DNA of 34,033 nt, taken from assembly GCA_018712915.1 (NCBI GenBank), contig DVGC01000024.1, positions 1 to 34,033 of the forward strand, written 5' to 3'. This DNA is from Candidatus Copromonas faecavium (nom. illeg.) (lineage in GTDB: Bacteria > Bacillota > Clostridia > Lachnospirales > Lachnospiraceae). Both the position numbers and the translations under genes were made by a program. Positions 8,239-16,106 of this stretch are shown one piece after another (position 1 is the stretch's first letter; the number at the start of each line of letters is the position of its first letter). The notes under the pieces were generated by a model. That model searched no databases. It was given only the letters and a program-made list of their open reading frames with translations, and had not been told where the DNA came from.

Positions 8239-9384
8239 TTACATGCACTCCATCAGGATTTCATAAATCTCGTCCCGGCTCAGCTCTCTGGGATTGGTTT
8301 TGATTACATTGCAGGTATCGGCCACCTTACGCAGCACCTGAGGAGTAATCGTAACCTTCGATTTTAATTCTTCCATTTTTGCAGGAAGACCGCACTCCCG
8401 GATAAAAGCCGCCAGCGCATCAATGCCCGCCTCGGCACTGTCTGCATCAAAGACCACTTTGGCAAACCGGGTAAACTTCTCCTCTGCATCCTTCACGATG
8501 TGACGGTAATACGCAGGATGGATGACCGCCAGTCCCTGTCCATGATTGCAGTCCGTATAGGCGCCCAGCTGATGCTCCATCTGATGAGCCGAAAAGTCGG
8601 TCACACGGCCCACCTTCAGGATCCCGTTCTCTGCCATGGCGGAATCCCACATCAGATTTCCTCTCGCCTCCATGTCATCAATATCCTTCAGGAGACGGCG
8701 CATGTTTACCACGGTATTTCGCATGATGGACAGAGCCACATCATCGGAAACGTTGTCCTTGTCAGAGTTTCCAAAGTAGGTTTCCATGGCATGGCTTAAG
8801 GTATCAAAAGCACCGGAAATCACCTGCATTCTCGGAACGGATCTGGTATACTCCGGATCCAGAATGGCAAACCTGGGCGCAGATGCCGCCATTCCGGTTT
8901 TTATCTGCTTTTCCTCATTGGTGATCACCGCTCCGCCATTCATCTCCGCTCCCGTACCGGACGCCGTCACAATGGCGCCCATGGGAATCACTTCTGTGGG
9001 GAATTTGTGCTTTTCCATCTCCATCTCCCACAGATCTTCTTCCGTTTTTGCCTGAGCAGCCACGATCTTGCAGCAGTCAATGACCGATCCGCCGCCTACA
9101 GCCAGGATAAAATCGATGTTTTCTTTCTTCGCAAGCTGAGCTCCTTCCTGCACCTTGGCATAGGTGGGATTGGACATGATGCCGGAAAAATCGACCACTC
9201 TCTTGCCCGCGTTTTTCAGAATGGAGGTCACTTCCTCGTAGATTCCGTTTTTCTTAATGGAACCGCCGCCATAGGCCAGCATCACGTTGGGGCCGTAAGA
9301 AGACAGGGCCAAAGCCAGATGCTCCTTTGCCGCTCCTTCTCCAAAATAAACTTTGGTTGCATACTCATAAACAAATTGCTTCAT
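8239..9384 (-). CDS. Iron-containing alcohol dehydrogenase (BDH/YqhD type)
   Basis: A 381-residue group III alcohol dehydrogenase that interconverts aldehydes and primary alcohols. The nucleotide-binding region has GGGS at residues 39-42, as in NADPH-preferring YqhD and butanol dehydrogenases, plus AVGGGSVIDCCK (95-106). Metal ligands are Asp194, His198 (FDTLSHAME), His267 (SAHQMEH) and His281 (CNHGQG), matching the family. AAGGAG is 8-9 nt before the ATG. The gene is 87 nt downstream of the third aldo/keto reductase and may be co-transcribed with it. A role in butanol-type fermentation or in aldehyde detoxification are both possible; sequence alone does not decide. Confidence 0.92.
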   Translation of the reverse strand: MKQFVYEYATKVYFGEGAAKEHLALALSSYGPNVMLAYGGGSIKKNGIYEEVTSILKNAGKRVVDFSGIMSNPTYAKVQEGAQLAKKENIDFILAVGGGSVIDCCKIVAAQAKTEEDLWEMEMEKHKFPTEVIPMGAIVTASGTGAEMNGGAVITNEEKQIKTGMAASAPRFAILDPEYTRSVPRMQVISGAFDTLSHAMETYFGNSDKDNVSDDVALSIMRNTVVNMRRLLKDIDDMEARGNLMWDSAMAENGILKVGRVTDFSAHQMEHQLGAYTDCNHGQGLAVIHPAYYRHIVKDAEEKFTRFAKVVFDADSAEAGIDALAAFIRECGLPAKMEELKSKVTITPQVLRKVADTCNVIKTNPRELSRDEIYEILMECM

Positions 9385-9471
9385 GACAGACTCTCCTTTT
9401 CATATAACATTTTTCTGAAAGCAGACCTTATCACCCGGCTCCCAGAGAATCCGTCCGCTTTTTTGCGGGCC

Positions 9472-10326
9472 TTATTTCTGTTCATCCACCGGCGGCACCA
9501 TTTCCGCATATCTCTTTAACATCTCCGGAGTGCTGGTATAGTATCGCTTGTTCTGATTCAGAGCCTGGATACGCTCCATTTCCTCTCCTGTCAATTCAAA
9601 ATCAAAGAGATCAAAGTTGTTCTTGATATGCTCCGGGTTCTTAGAACCGGGAATCACCACATTTCCCGACTGCAGATGCCAGCGAAGGATCACCTGAGCG
9701 CTGCTCTTATGATATTTCTTCCCAAGTTCAGCAAACACCGGTTCCTCCAGAAGAGCCTTATCTCCATGTCCAAGAGGATACCAGGCCTGAATGACCATAT
9801 GCTCTTTCTTTAAAAATTCCTTCAGCTCCGGCTCCTGAGAATAAGGATGAACCTCTGTCTGAAGAATGGTCGGTTTCACCTCACAGATGGATAAAATTTC
9901 TCCGATCTGCTCCTTCGTAAAGTTGGACAGGCCAATGGCACGTACTTTTCCTTCCTTATAGGCTTTTTCCATCAGACGGTAGCCGGCGATATAATTGCCC
10001 GCAGGCTGATGGATGAGCAGCAGGTCAATATAATCGGTTCCAAGCCGCTCCAGCGTCTTCTCCACCGCATCTTCCTGTTCATAAAATGCCGGCCAGAGCT
10101 TGGTTTCCAGGAAGATTTCCTTCCGCTCCAGGCCAGATGCCTTCATGGCCCGTCCCACCGCTTTCTCATTGACATAAGCATTGGCTGTATCCACCAGACG
10201 GTAACCATTCTTTAAGGCAGCCTCCACTGAGGCCTGGGCCTCATCAGGACTCAGTAGAAAAGTCCCGATTCCCGCCATAGGCATCTCCACTCCGTTATTT
10301 AATTCCACATACATCTGCTGGCTCAT
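9472..10326 (-). CDS. Aldo/keto reductase (third)
   Basis: A 284-residue enzyme of the same compact aldo/keto reductase group as the gene at 4940. Tetrad: Asp46 and Tyr51 (GYRLVDTANAYVNE), Lys76 (FLETKLW), His106 (DLLLIHQP). The cofactor site motif VIPGSKNPEHIKNN is near the carboxy terminus. The ATG at 10326 follows AAAGGAG; the extra upstream frame is not supported. Placed between a secreted esterase gene and an alcohol dehydrogenase gene on the same strand, it could act on products released by the esterase, but that is inference. The 194-nt gap upstream contains no clear promoter or terminator. Confidence 0.92.
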   Translation of the reverse strand: MSQQMYVELNNGVEMPMAGIGTFLLSPDEAQASVEAALKNGYRLVDTANAYVNEKAVGRAMKASGLERKEIFLETKLWPAFYEQEDAVEKTLERLGTDYIDLLLIHQPAGNYIAGYRLMEKAYKEGKVRAIGLSNFTKEQIGEILSICEVKPTILQTEVHPYSQEPELKEFLKKEHMVIQAWYPLGHGDKALLEEPVFAELGKKYHKSSAQVILRWHLQSGNVVIPGSKNPEHIKNNFDLFDFELTGEEMERIQALNQNKRYYTSTPEMLKRYAEMVPPVDEQK

Positions 10327-10520
10327 GTTTCGTTCTCCTTTCTGATGACGCGGCTGTTTTCTGCCGCACCGCCCCATGTCTGTTTTCCGTCATATGTTTC
10401 TCAGATATTCCGGGATTTTCATATGGACTGTACGTTTTTCCTGAAGCCGGTTCGTCCGGAATTTCATATTTCCGCACGCCTGGGCTCTCAGAATTTCTCG
10501 ATTTAGTAAACTGCAGCCTC

Positions 10521-11768
10521 CTAAGATTCCACGTTTTCCTGGATCCAGTTTTCCACATGATCTGCAATGACGTCATTGTTCAGATCCTGGAACATGAAAT
10601 GGTCGTTGCCGGTAATGCCTTCCTCCGGCAGATCAATGACCGTACAATTTCCGCCTGCTGCCGTATAGGCCTCCTCAAAATCATAGCAGGTCTGTCTCAT
10701 GGACTGCCATGCAGCCGTAGCCTGGATAGCCGGGTCACCGTTGTCGATGTAATCACCGAAATACATGACAATCGGAATCTTCTTTTCCAGAACAGCCTGA
10801 TAGTCCGCGGAATCTGCTGCGGGAGCTCCGCCCGGTTCAACAGCAACAATGGCGGCAATGTGATCCGTATACTGAGCAGCCGTCCAGCCTGGTCCGCCTC
10901 CCTGGGAATGGGTTACCAGAATGGAATTTTTCCCTGTTCTCTCATAAACCTCATCAATGGTGGCCGCCACGGCTCTTGCCACCGTCTCATTGTCAAAATC
11001 AGCTCCCATATCAGAAGTCATTCCCGTATCCGGTGTCATCTGACGGAAGAACTGATCCAGGGATTCCTCATCATTTGGGAACTGGGAACCCTCATTGGGA
11101 ACAGAAGTCCCGTTTTCCCAGCGTCCGATTCGGAACTGGGTGTACCATCTCTGATCCAGAGTCTTCGTGCTGATGTCTCCGCTGACTGAAGTAGCTCCAG
11201 CCTCTCCTCTTCTCGGCTCATCAATCAAGAACACGCTGTGTCCCTTCCGTAAGAACATATCAGACCAGCCTTCCCGTCCGTCCGGGGTCGTCATCCAGCC
11301 CATTCTGGACTGTCCATAGCCATGAAGAAAAACCATGGGAAGTCCGGTTTCATCTTCCGGAATCTGATACAGTACGTTGGCATGGTCCACGTGGGACGTC
11401 TGTCCGGCTCCTGTCTCCTCCCAGTGGTTTTCCGGGTCAAAGGTTCCTTCCGAAGTTACCGTAATGCCGCCTGCGGAAAAAATTCCCTGATCCGCAATTA
11501 CAAGAGGACCATCCTCCTCGCTGCCGTCCTCCTGGGCTGCTTCACCGGCTCCATCTTCCTGCGCTTCCGTTCCTTCTTCGCTTTCCTCTGCCGTTTCTTC
11601 AGCCTCCTCTGCCCCGTTATCCTGGGCGGCTGTCTCCTCTGCGGTTGTTTCCGCCGTTGTCTCTGCAGCCGTCGTTCCTGCCGTATTGTTTCCGCTGGAG
11701 CAGCCTCCAATCAGGGCCGCACTCATAACGCCGGCCAGCAGCGCCAGCTTCCATCCTCGTTTCCTCAT
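10521..11768 (-). CDS. Secreted lipoprotein with alpha/beta-hydrolase domain (esterase 713-like)
   Basis: A 415-residue exported lipoprotein. Residues 1-23 form a signal peptide with lipobox LIGGC, Cys23 being the lipidated residue. Residues 27-86 are a low-complexity Thr/Ala/Glu linker. The hydrolase domain follows: oxyanion segment MVFLHGYGQSR (145-155), nucleophile Ser288 in LVTHSQGGGPGW, and a late His390 in TGNDHF. Glu311 (AVEPGGAP) lies 23 residues after the Ser, the spacing of the unusual Ser-Glu-His triad known from Alcaligenes esterase 713, so I infer that type of family. It should be anchored on the outer face of the cell membrane. The start is supported by AAGGAG upstream. Substrate unknown. 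Confidence 0.85.
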   Translation of the reverse strand: MRKRGWKLALLAGVMSAALIGGCSSGNNTAGTTAAETTAETTAEETAAQDNGAEEAEETAEESEEGTEAQEDGAGEAAQEDGSEEDGPLVIADQGIFSAGGITVTSEGTFDPENHWEETGAGQTSHVDHANVLYQIPEDETGLPMVFLHGYGQSRMGWMTTPDGREGWSDMFLRKGHSVFLIDEPRRGEAGATSVSGDISTKTLDQRWYTQFRIGRWENGTSVPNEGSQFPNDEESLDQFFRQMTPDTGMTSDMGADFDNETVARAVAATIDEVYERTGKNSILVTHSQGGGPGWTAAQYTDHIAAIVAVEPGGAPAADSADYQAVLEKKIPIVMYFGDYIDNGDPAIQATAAWQSMRQTCYDFEEAYTAAGGNCTVIDLPEEGITGNDHFMFQDLNNDVIADHVENWIQENVES

Positions 11769-12116
11769 CGTCCGGTTCTCCTTCCTTTTCCGTATCCCGG
11801 AGGCAGGCCAAACCAGGCCCGTTTGCCTCTCACTTTCCTTTTATCCGATACGTTTCATGATGTTAAGAACAAAAGGCCCTTTCCCTCCTCTGATGCAAAA
11901 CTGCATCGGGTTTCCGGTCTTTTAATTCTGATATTATTATAATAATTCAGCAAAAAAACCGGAAGTTCCGATCGGTTTCAGAGTATATACCCCGAGTTTT
12001 TCAGTCCGCTCCCTGAGCCGGCAAGCCGTATGGCCGGCGAGTGCCTGTTCGAGCGTTGAAAGGACATGCCAAAAACCGTCCTGCATCAGAGCAGGACATA
12101 TTTTTTCCTGCAACAC
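11769..12116. other. Long intergenic region with several hairpins and possible structured RNA
   Basis: This part of the 483-nt gap between the esterase and purD holds no credible gene. Contents: a GATGCA/TGCATC hairpin (11892-11907) in the esterase leader; TATAAT boxes usable on the plus strand (11938-11943) with poor -35 sequences; an inverted repeat GCCGGC (12017-12022, 12033-12038); GTCC-GCTC around 12005-12012 complementary to GAGC and GGAC around 12051-12065; and the hairpin at 12078-12097 followed by Ts. The plus strand from about 11950 to 12106 could be a structured RNA of about 155 nt ending in a terminator. I cannot assign it to a family. Confidence 0.35.
12078..12106 (+). terminator. 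Hairpin with T run, plus strand, no gene upstream
   Basis: GTCCTGC (12078-12084) and GCAGGAC (12091-12097) form a perfect 7-bp stem, followed by atatttttt. On the minus strand it is followed by ggttttt, so it could also back up the purD terminator next to it. No plus-strand gene precedes it. Confidence 0.6.
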
Positions 12117-12166
12117 AAAAAACGCTGCAGGTGATCAGCTCCTTCCTGATCACCCACAGCGTTTTT
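12117..12166 (-). terminator. Strong terminator of the purine operon
   Basis: A two-part stem: AAAAAACGCTG (12117-12127) with CAGCGTTTTT (12157-12166), a symmetrical CA/CA internal loop, then GGTGATCAG (12130-12138) with CTGATCACC (12146-12154) and a 7-nt loop. It lies 85 nt beyond the purD stop and has T runs on both strands, so it works in either direction. Confidence 0.9.
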
Positions 12167-12251
12167 CTGTTTACATATCATTTCAATCTGTTCTTATCTC
12201 AAATATAAACAGAACGATTTGTATCCTGAAATATCCTTGTACTCCCAATCC

Positions 12252-13529
12252 CTACGCCTCGTCAATCGCCTTTCCGATATCATGGCGCAGATACTTGTTT
12301 TCAAAGCTCACCCATTCCGTTGCCCGGTAAGCATTTTCCCTGGCCTCTGCCAGTGTGGAGCCGTTGGCCGTCACGCCAAGAACCCGGCCGCCGTTGGTGA
12401 CCACCTGGCCCTCTTCGTTGAACTTTGTTCCGGAATGGAACACGTAATAGCCATCCAGCCCCTGGAATTTCTCCAGCCCATAAATAGGGAAGCCCTTCTG
12501 ATACGCCAGCGGATATCCATCGGAAGCCAGCATTACGCAGACCGTCGCTCTGCTGTTGTCAAACTTCAGGTCCACGGAATCCAGCGTACCGTCGATGCAT
12601 GCCTCGAATACCTCCACCAGGTCATTCTCCAGTCTCGGAAGAACCACCTGGGTTTCCGGATCTCCGAATCTGGCGTTATACTCCAGAACTCTGGGACCAT
12701 CCGGCGTCAGCATCAGCCCGAAAAAGATAATTCCTTTAAAAGGCCGTCCCTCTGCCTTCATGGCATCCACCGTAGGCTGGTAAATGTACTTTTTGCAGAA
12801 AGCATCCACTTCCTCCGTGTAGAAAGGGCTGGGAGAAAAGGTTCCCATTCCTCCGGTATTTAACCCCTGGTCGCCGTCCATGGCTCTCTTATGGTCCTGC
12901 GCGGAAGTCATAATCCGGATGGTATTTCCATCTACGAAAGACAGAACCGAAACCTCTCTTCCGGTCAAAAACTCTTCTGCGACAATTTCTTTTCCGGCCG
13001 CCGCAAACTTCTGATCCAGCATCAGGGTCTTCACACCATCTCTGGCTTCCTCCCTGGTATTGCAGATTAAAACGCCTTTTCCCTGGGCCAGTCCGTCTGC
13101 CTTTAACACAATGGGAAGCTTGGCCGTTTCCAGATAAGAAAGAGCCTCCTCAGGAGAAGTAAAGGTCTCATAGGCAGCCGTAGGAATCCCATATTTCTTC
13201 ATCAGATTCTTGGCAAAGGCCTTGGAGCCCTCAAGCACTGCCGCATTCTGCCGCGGCCCGAAAATCCGCAGGCCGGCCTTCTCAAACCGGTCCACAATTC
13301 CGCCCACCAGAGGATCTTCCATTCCCACAACGGTCAGATCAATTTCTTTTTCCTTTGCAAATTCCACCAGACGGTCAAACTCCATGACGCCGATGGGCAC
13401 GCATTCGGCCACCTGGGAAATTCCCGCATTTCCCGGCGCACAGTAAATCTTCTCTACCCGGCTGCTCTGAGCCGCCTTCCAGGCGATGGCATGTTCTCTT
13501 CCGCCTCCGCCGATAATCAAAAGCTTCAT
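12252..13529 (-). CDS. purD: Phosphoribosylamine-glycine ligase
   Basis: A 425-residue GAR synthetase: it joins 5-phosphoribosylamine and glycine using ATP, step 2 of purine synthesis. The amino terminus KLLIIGGGGREHAIAWK is diagnostic. ATP-grasp features follow, including IVLKADGLAQGKGV (about 140-153), and FLTGREVSVLSFVDG; LNTGGMGTFSPSPF and ARFGDPETQVVLPRL are family blocks. Full length. Its start ATG overlaps the stop of purN as ATGA (13526-13529), showing translational coupling. It is the last gene of the operon, ahead of the terminator at 12117-12166. Confidence 0.97.
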   Translation of the reverse strand: MKLLIIGGGGREHAIAWKAAQSSRVEKIYCAPGNAGISQVAECVPIGVMEFDRLVEFAKEKEIDLTVVGMEDPLVGGIVDRFEKAGLRIFGPRQNAAVLEGSKAFAKNLMKKYGIPTAAYETFTSPEEALSYLETAKLPIVLKADGLAQGKGVLICNTREEARDGVKTLMLDQKFAAAGKEIVAEEFLTGREVSVLSFVDGNTIRIMTSAQDHKRAMDGDQGLNTGGMGTFSPSPFYTEEVDAFCKKYIYQPTVDAMKAEGRPFKGIIFFGLMLTPDGPRVLEYNARFGDPETQVVLPRLENDLVEVFEACIDGTLDSVDLKFDNSRATVCVMLASDGYPLAYQKGFPIYGLEKFQGLDGYYVFHSGTKFNEEGQVVTNGGRVLGVTANGSTLAEARENAYRATEWVSFENKYLRHDIGKAIDEA

Positions 13530-14152
13530 TTCCCGGTGCCTCCTTCCTGTTTGTCCCCGTCCAGCCGGTGATTGGCAATCATATCAATGGCCGCCGGCAA
13601 AAGCTTCCATTCCGCCTCCTCCATGACACGACGCTGCAGAGTTTCCGGCGTATCTCCCGGTTTTACCTCCACCGCCTTCTGTAACAGAATGGGGCCAGAA
13701 TCCATCCCTTCGTCCACGAAATGAACCGTGGCTCCGGTAATTTTCACGCCTCTCTCAAGAGCCGCCTCATGAACCTTCAGCCCATAATACCCCACGCCGC
13801 AGAAAGACGGAATCAGAGACGGATGGATGTTAATAATCCGGTTTCGGTACTTTGCAATCATCTTTTCCGGAATCTTCACCAGAAAGCCTGCCAGAACAAT
13901 CAGATCCAGGCCGTAGGAATCCACCTTTTCCACCAGAGCGTCATTAAACGCCTCCCGGCTTGGAAAATTCTTTGGCGACAGACATTCCGCCGGAATCCCG
14001 TGTTTTCTCGCCCGCTCCAGAGCATACGCTCCCGGATTGTTGCTGATGACCACCGCAATCTCCGTATTGGTTACCGTTCCGTTATCAATGGCATCCAGAA
14101 TCGCCTGCAGATTGGTTCCGCCGCCGGATACCAGAACGCCGGTCCTTAGCAT
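13526..14152 (-). CDS. purN: Phosphoribosylglycinamide formyltransferase
   Basis: A 208-residue GAR transformylase that uses 10-formyltetrahydrofolate, step 3 of purine synthesis. The phosphate-binding loop VSGGGTNLQAILD (8-20), the catalytic Asn108 and His110 (INIHPSLIPSF) and Asp147 (VHFVDEGMDSGPILLQ) are all present. It overlaps purM upstream by 7 nt and purD downstream by 4 nt, so the three are tightly coupled. Confidence 0.97.
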   Translation of the reverse strand: MLRTGVLVSGGGTNLQAILDAIDNGTVTNTEIAVVISNNPGAYALERARKHGIPAECLSPKNFPSREAFNDALVEKVDSYGLDLIVLAGFLVKIPEKMIAKYRNRIINIHPSLIPSFCGVGYYGLKVHEAALERGVKITGATVHFVDEGMDSGPILLQKAVEVKPGDTPETLQRRVMEEAEWKLLPAAIDMIANHRLDGDKQEGGTGK

Positions 14153-15177
14153 AAGGTCACTCCCTTTTCCCCTGCTTCAATGGTTCCAATCACATAGGGA
14201 ACATCTCCGGCAGAGCGCATGGCCTCCATGGCCTTCTCCACATCGGCTCCGTCAACAGCCACCACCATGCCGATTCCCATGTTGAAGGTATTGTACATGA
14301 TTTTTTCTTCCACCTGGCCTTTTTCCGCCATCATCGGGAAAATCGGAGGAATCGGATAGCTGTTTTTCTGGATCACGGCCCGGACGCCGTCTTTTAACAT
14401 TCTGGGCACGTTCTCATAGAAGCCGCCTCCGGTAATATGGCTGCAGGCCTTCACCGTCACGCCGGCCTTTTTCACGGCCTTTAATGCCTTCACATAAATC
14501 CTGGTGGGAGCAAGAAGAGTATCGCCCAGCGCAGCGCCCAGCTCCTCGTAATAAGTGCCCAGGCCTTCCTTCGTCATTTCCTTCTCGAAAATTTTTCTCA
14601 CAAGAGAAAATCCGTTGGAATGAACACCGGTGGATGCCATTCCGATCAGCACATCTCCGGCCTTTAAATTCTCTCCCGTAATCATGTCCTTCTTATCGCA
14701 GACACCAACCGCAAAACCAGCCAGGTCGTAATCCTCCTCCGGCATCAGTCCGGGATGTTCTGCCGTCTCGCCGCCGATTAAGGCTGCTTCCGACTGAATG
14801 CAGCCTTCCGCCACGCCTTTTACAATATCCGCAATCTTTTCCGGATAATTCTTACCGCAGGCGATGTAGTCCAGGAAAAACAGAGGCTCGCCGCCGGCAC
14901 AAGCAATGTCGTTGACACACATGGCCACAGCGTCGATGCCGATGGTATCGTGCCGGTCCATGATGATGGCAAGCTTTACCTTGGTTCCGCAGCCATCGGT
15001 TCCGGATAACAGAACCGGTTCTTCCATTTCCTTAATCTTTGCCAGGGAAAAGGCGCCGGAAAATCCTCCCAGACCTCCCAGCACTTCCTCCCGCATGGTC
15101 TTTTTCACATGCTCTTTCATTAACTCCACAGACTGATAGCCGGCCTCAATATCGACTCCTGCCTTCTTGTAATCCAT
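14146..15177 (-). CDS. purM: Phosphoribosylformylglycinamidine cyclo-ligase
   Basis: A 343-residue AIR synthetase, which closes the imidazole ring using ATP (step 5). Diagnostic blocks: MDYKKAGVDIEAG at the start, GGFSGAFSL, GTDGCGTKVKLA, GIDAVAMCVNDIACAGGEPL split around residues 75-94, LIGGETAEHPG and AITGGGFYENVPR-like SHITGGGFYENVPRML. GAGGAGG-type ribosome binding site upstream. It follows purE after 86 nt and overlaps purN. Full length. Confidence 0.97.
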   Translation of the reverse strand: MDYKKAGVDIEAGYQSVELMKEHVKKTMREEVLGGLGGFSGAFSLAKIKEMEEPVLLSGTDGCGTKVKLAIIMDRHDTIGIDAVAMCVNDIACAGGEPLFFLDYIACGKNYPEKIADIVKGVAEGCIQSEAALIGGETAEHPGLMPEEDYDLAGFAVGVCDKKDMITGENLKAGDVLIGMASTGVHSNGFSLVRKIFEKEMTKEGLGTYYEELGAALGDTLLAPTRIYVKALKAVKKAGVTVKACSHITGGGFYENVPRMLKDGVRAVIQKNSYPIPPIFPMMAEKGQVEEKIMYNTFNMGIGMVVAVDGADVEKAMEAMRSAGDVPYVIGTIEAGEKGVTLC

Positions 15178-15263
15178 CCCATTTCCTCCTCGGTTTTCTA
15201 AGCTTGGAAATATCGTACATTCTTACCGTACGCTTAATGGTACACTTTTTTGAAAGCGCTTCC

Positions 15264-15773
15264 TTACTTTTTCATGTACTCCTCATAGCCTACTTCCGCC
15301 AGGCGTTCCGCTTTCTTTACCACTTCATCCTTCATCTTCTCGGAATATTCCTTCAGCCGGCCCAAAATTTCCTCATCGGAAGTAGCCAGAATCTTTGCAG
15401 CCAGAAGACCTGCATTCTTTCCTCCATTGATAGCCACTGTTGCAACCGGAATTCCGGACGGCATCTGAACAATGGAGTACAGGGAATCCACACCGCCCAG
15501 ATCCGATGTTTTCATCGGGATTCCGATAACCGGCATGGGGAACAGGGCCGCGCACATACCGGGAAGATGGGCCGCCTTGCCGGCTCCCGCGATGATAACC
15601 TTTAAACCTCTGCCCTCGGCGCCTTTCGCATACTCAAAGAAAATATCCGGCTCTCTGTGAGCGGAGATGATGGTCATTTCAAACTCGATTCCCAGCTCCT
15701 TTAATACGTCTGCAGCCTGGGCCATCACCGGCATATCCGAATCGCTTCCCATTACAATACCAACCTTTGCCAT
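15264..15773 (-). CDS. purE: N5-carboxyaminoimidazole ribonucleotide mutase
   Basis: A 169-residue class I PurE, which moves the carboxyl group from N5-CAIR to give CAIR. Motifs are [36 protein letters not shown] and [20 protein letters not shown]. The SAHREPD and [10 protein letters not shown] variants differ from the SAHRTP and GAGGAAHLPG of better-known enzymes; I recall similar variants in clostridia. No purK is present in the window. The ATG at 15773 is preceded by GGAGAGG. First gene of the purine operon, behind a leader of about 240 nt. Confidence 0.95.
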   Translation of the reverse strand: MAKVGIVMGSDSDMPVMAQAADVLKELGIEFEMTIISAHREPDIFFEYAKGAEGRGLKVIIAGAGKAAHLPGMCAALFPMPVIGIPMKTSDLGGVDSLYSIVQMPSGIPVATVAINGGKNAGLLAAKILATSDEEILGRLKEYSEKMKDEVVKKAERLAEVGYEEYMKK

Positions 15774-16018
15774 TGTATCCTCTCCTTTTCTCCTGTACTG
15801 CTTCTGCATCTCCTGACTTATGAAACACCAGGCTGTCCGGGCAGAAAAACCCGCAGCCGTTTTGACAGTCTCCCACTCCCGGCAGACAGGATGGGCCGGA
15901 AATTTTCATTTTATCCGGCTTTTGCCGCCAGGCTCCAGGAGCCATGCAGATTGATTGATGGTTATTTATAAGTAATTCTAATAAATAGTGGATAAGAAAA
16001 ACTCTCTCCTTATGAATC
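15774..16018 (-). promoter_or_regulatory. Long purE operon leader with competing inverted repeats
   Basis: About 240 nt of untranslated leader runs from the promoter at 16019-16047 to purE. It contains GCCGGA/TCCGGC (15895-15900 with 15914-15919), CTGTC/GACAG (15833-15837 with 15864-15868) enclosing CGGG/CCCG, and a third segment cccggcagacag (15878-15889) that can pair with the first arm instead. Such exclusive pairings are typical of attenuators. I looked for purine, PRPP and ZTP riboswitch cores and could not recognise any. No T-rich terminator is evident. Confidence 0.4.
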
Positions 16019-16047
16019 ATCATACCCGCTTTCCATGCCGCCGTCAA
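16019..16047 (-). promoter_or_regulatory. Promoter of the purine operon
   Basis: Minus strand: -35 TTGACG (16042-16047), 17-nt spacer, -10 TATGAT (16019-16024). It sits downstream of the aminopeptidase stop and points to purE. No PurR-box-like repeat was recognised next to it. Confidence 0.75.
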
Positions 16048-16106
16048 GTGCCAAGTTGAAACCTTTTATCCGCAGGCCGCTTCTGTGCCCACTGCCGCCT
16101 CCGTTC

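Noticed and set aside
10557..11189. Plus-strand reading frame of 210 codons inside the esterase gene
   Set aside because: It is the antisense shadow of a well-supported lipoprotein gene and shows no family features.
11950..12106. 6S RNA
   Set aside because: Only a short segment resembles 6S RNA; the closing stem joining both ends is missing, so I list only a generic structured-RNA candidate.
15774..16018. Purine, PRPP or ZTP riboswitch upstream of purE
   Set aside because: I compared the leader with the conserved cores I remember and found no convincing match.
15679..16047. Reading frame of 122 codons upstream of purE
   Set aside because: It overlaps the purE start in another frame, has no ribosome binding site and low-complexity, cysteine-scattered content. 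The purE leader explains the space better.
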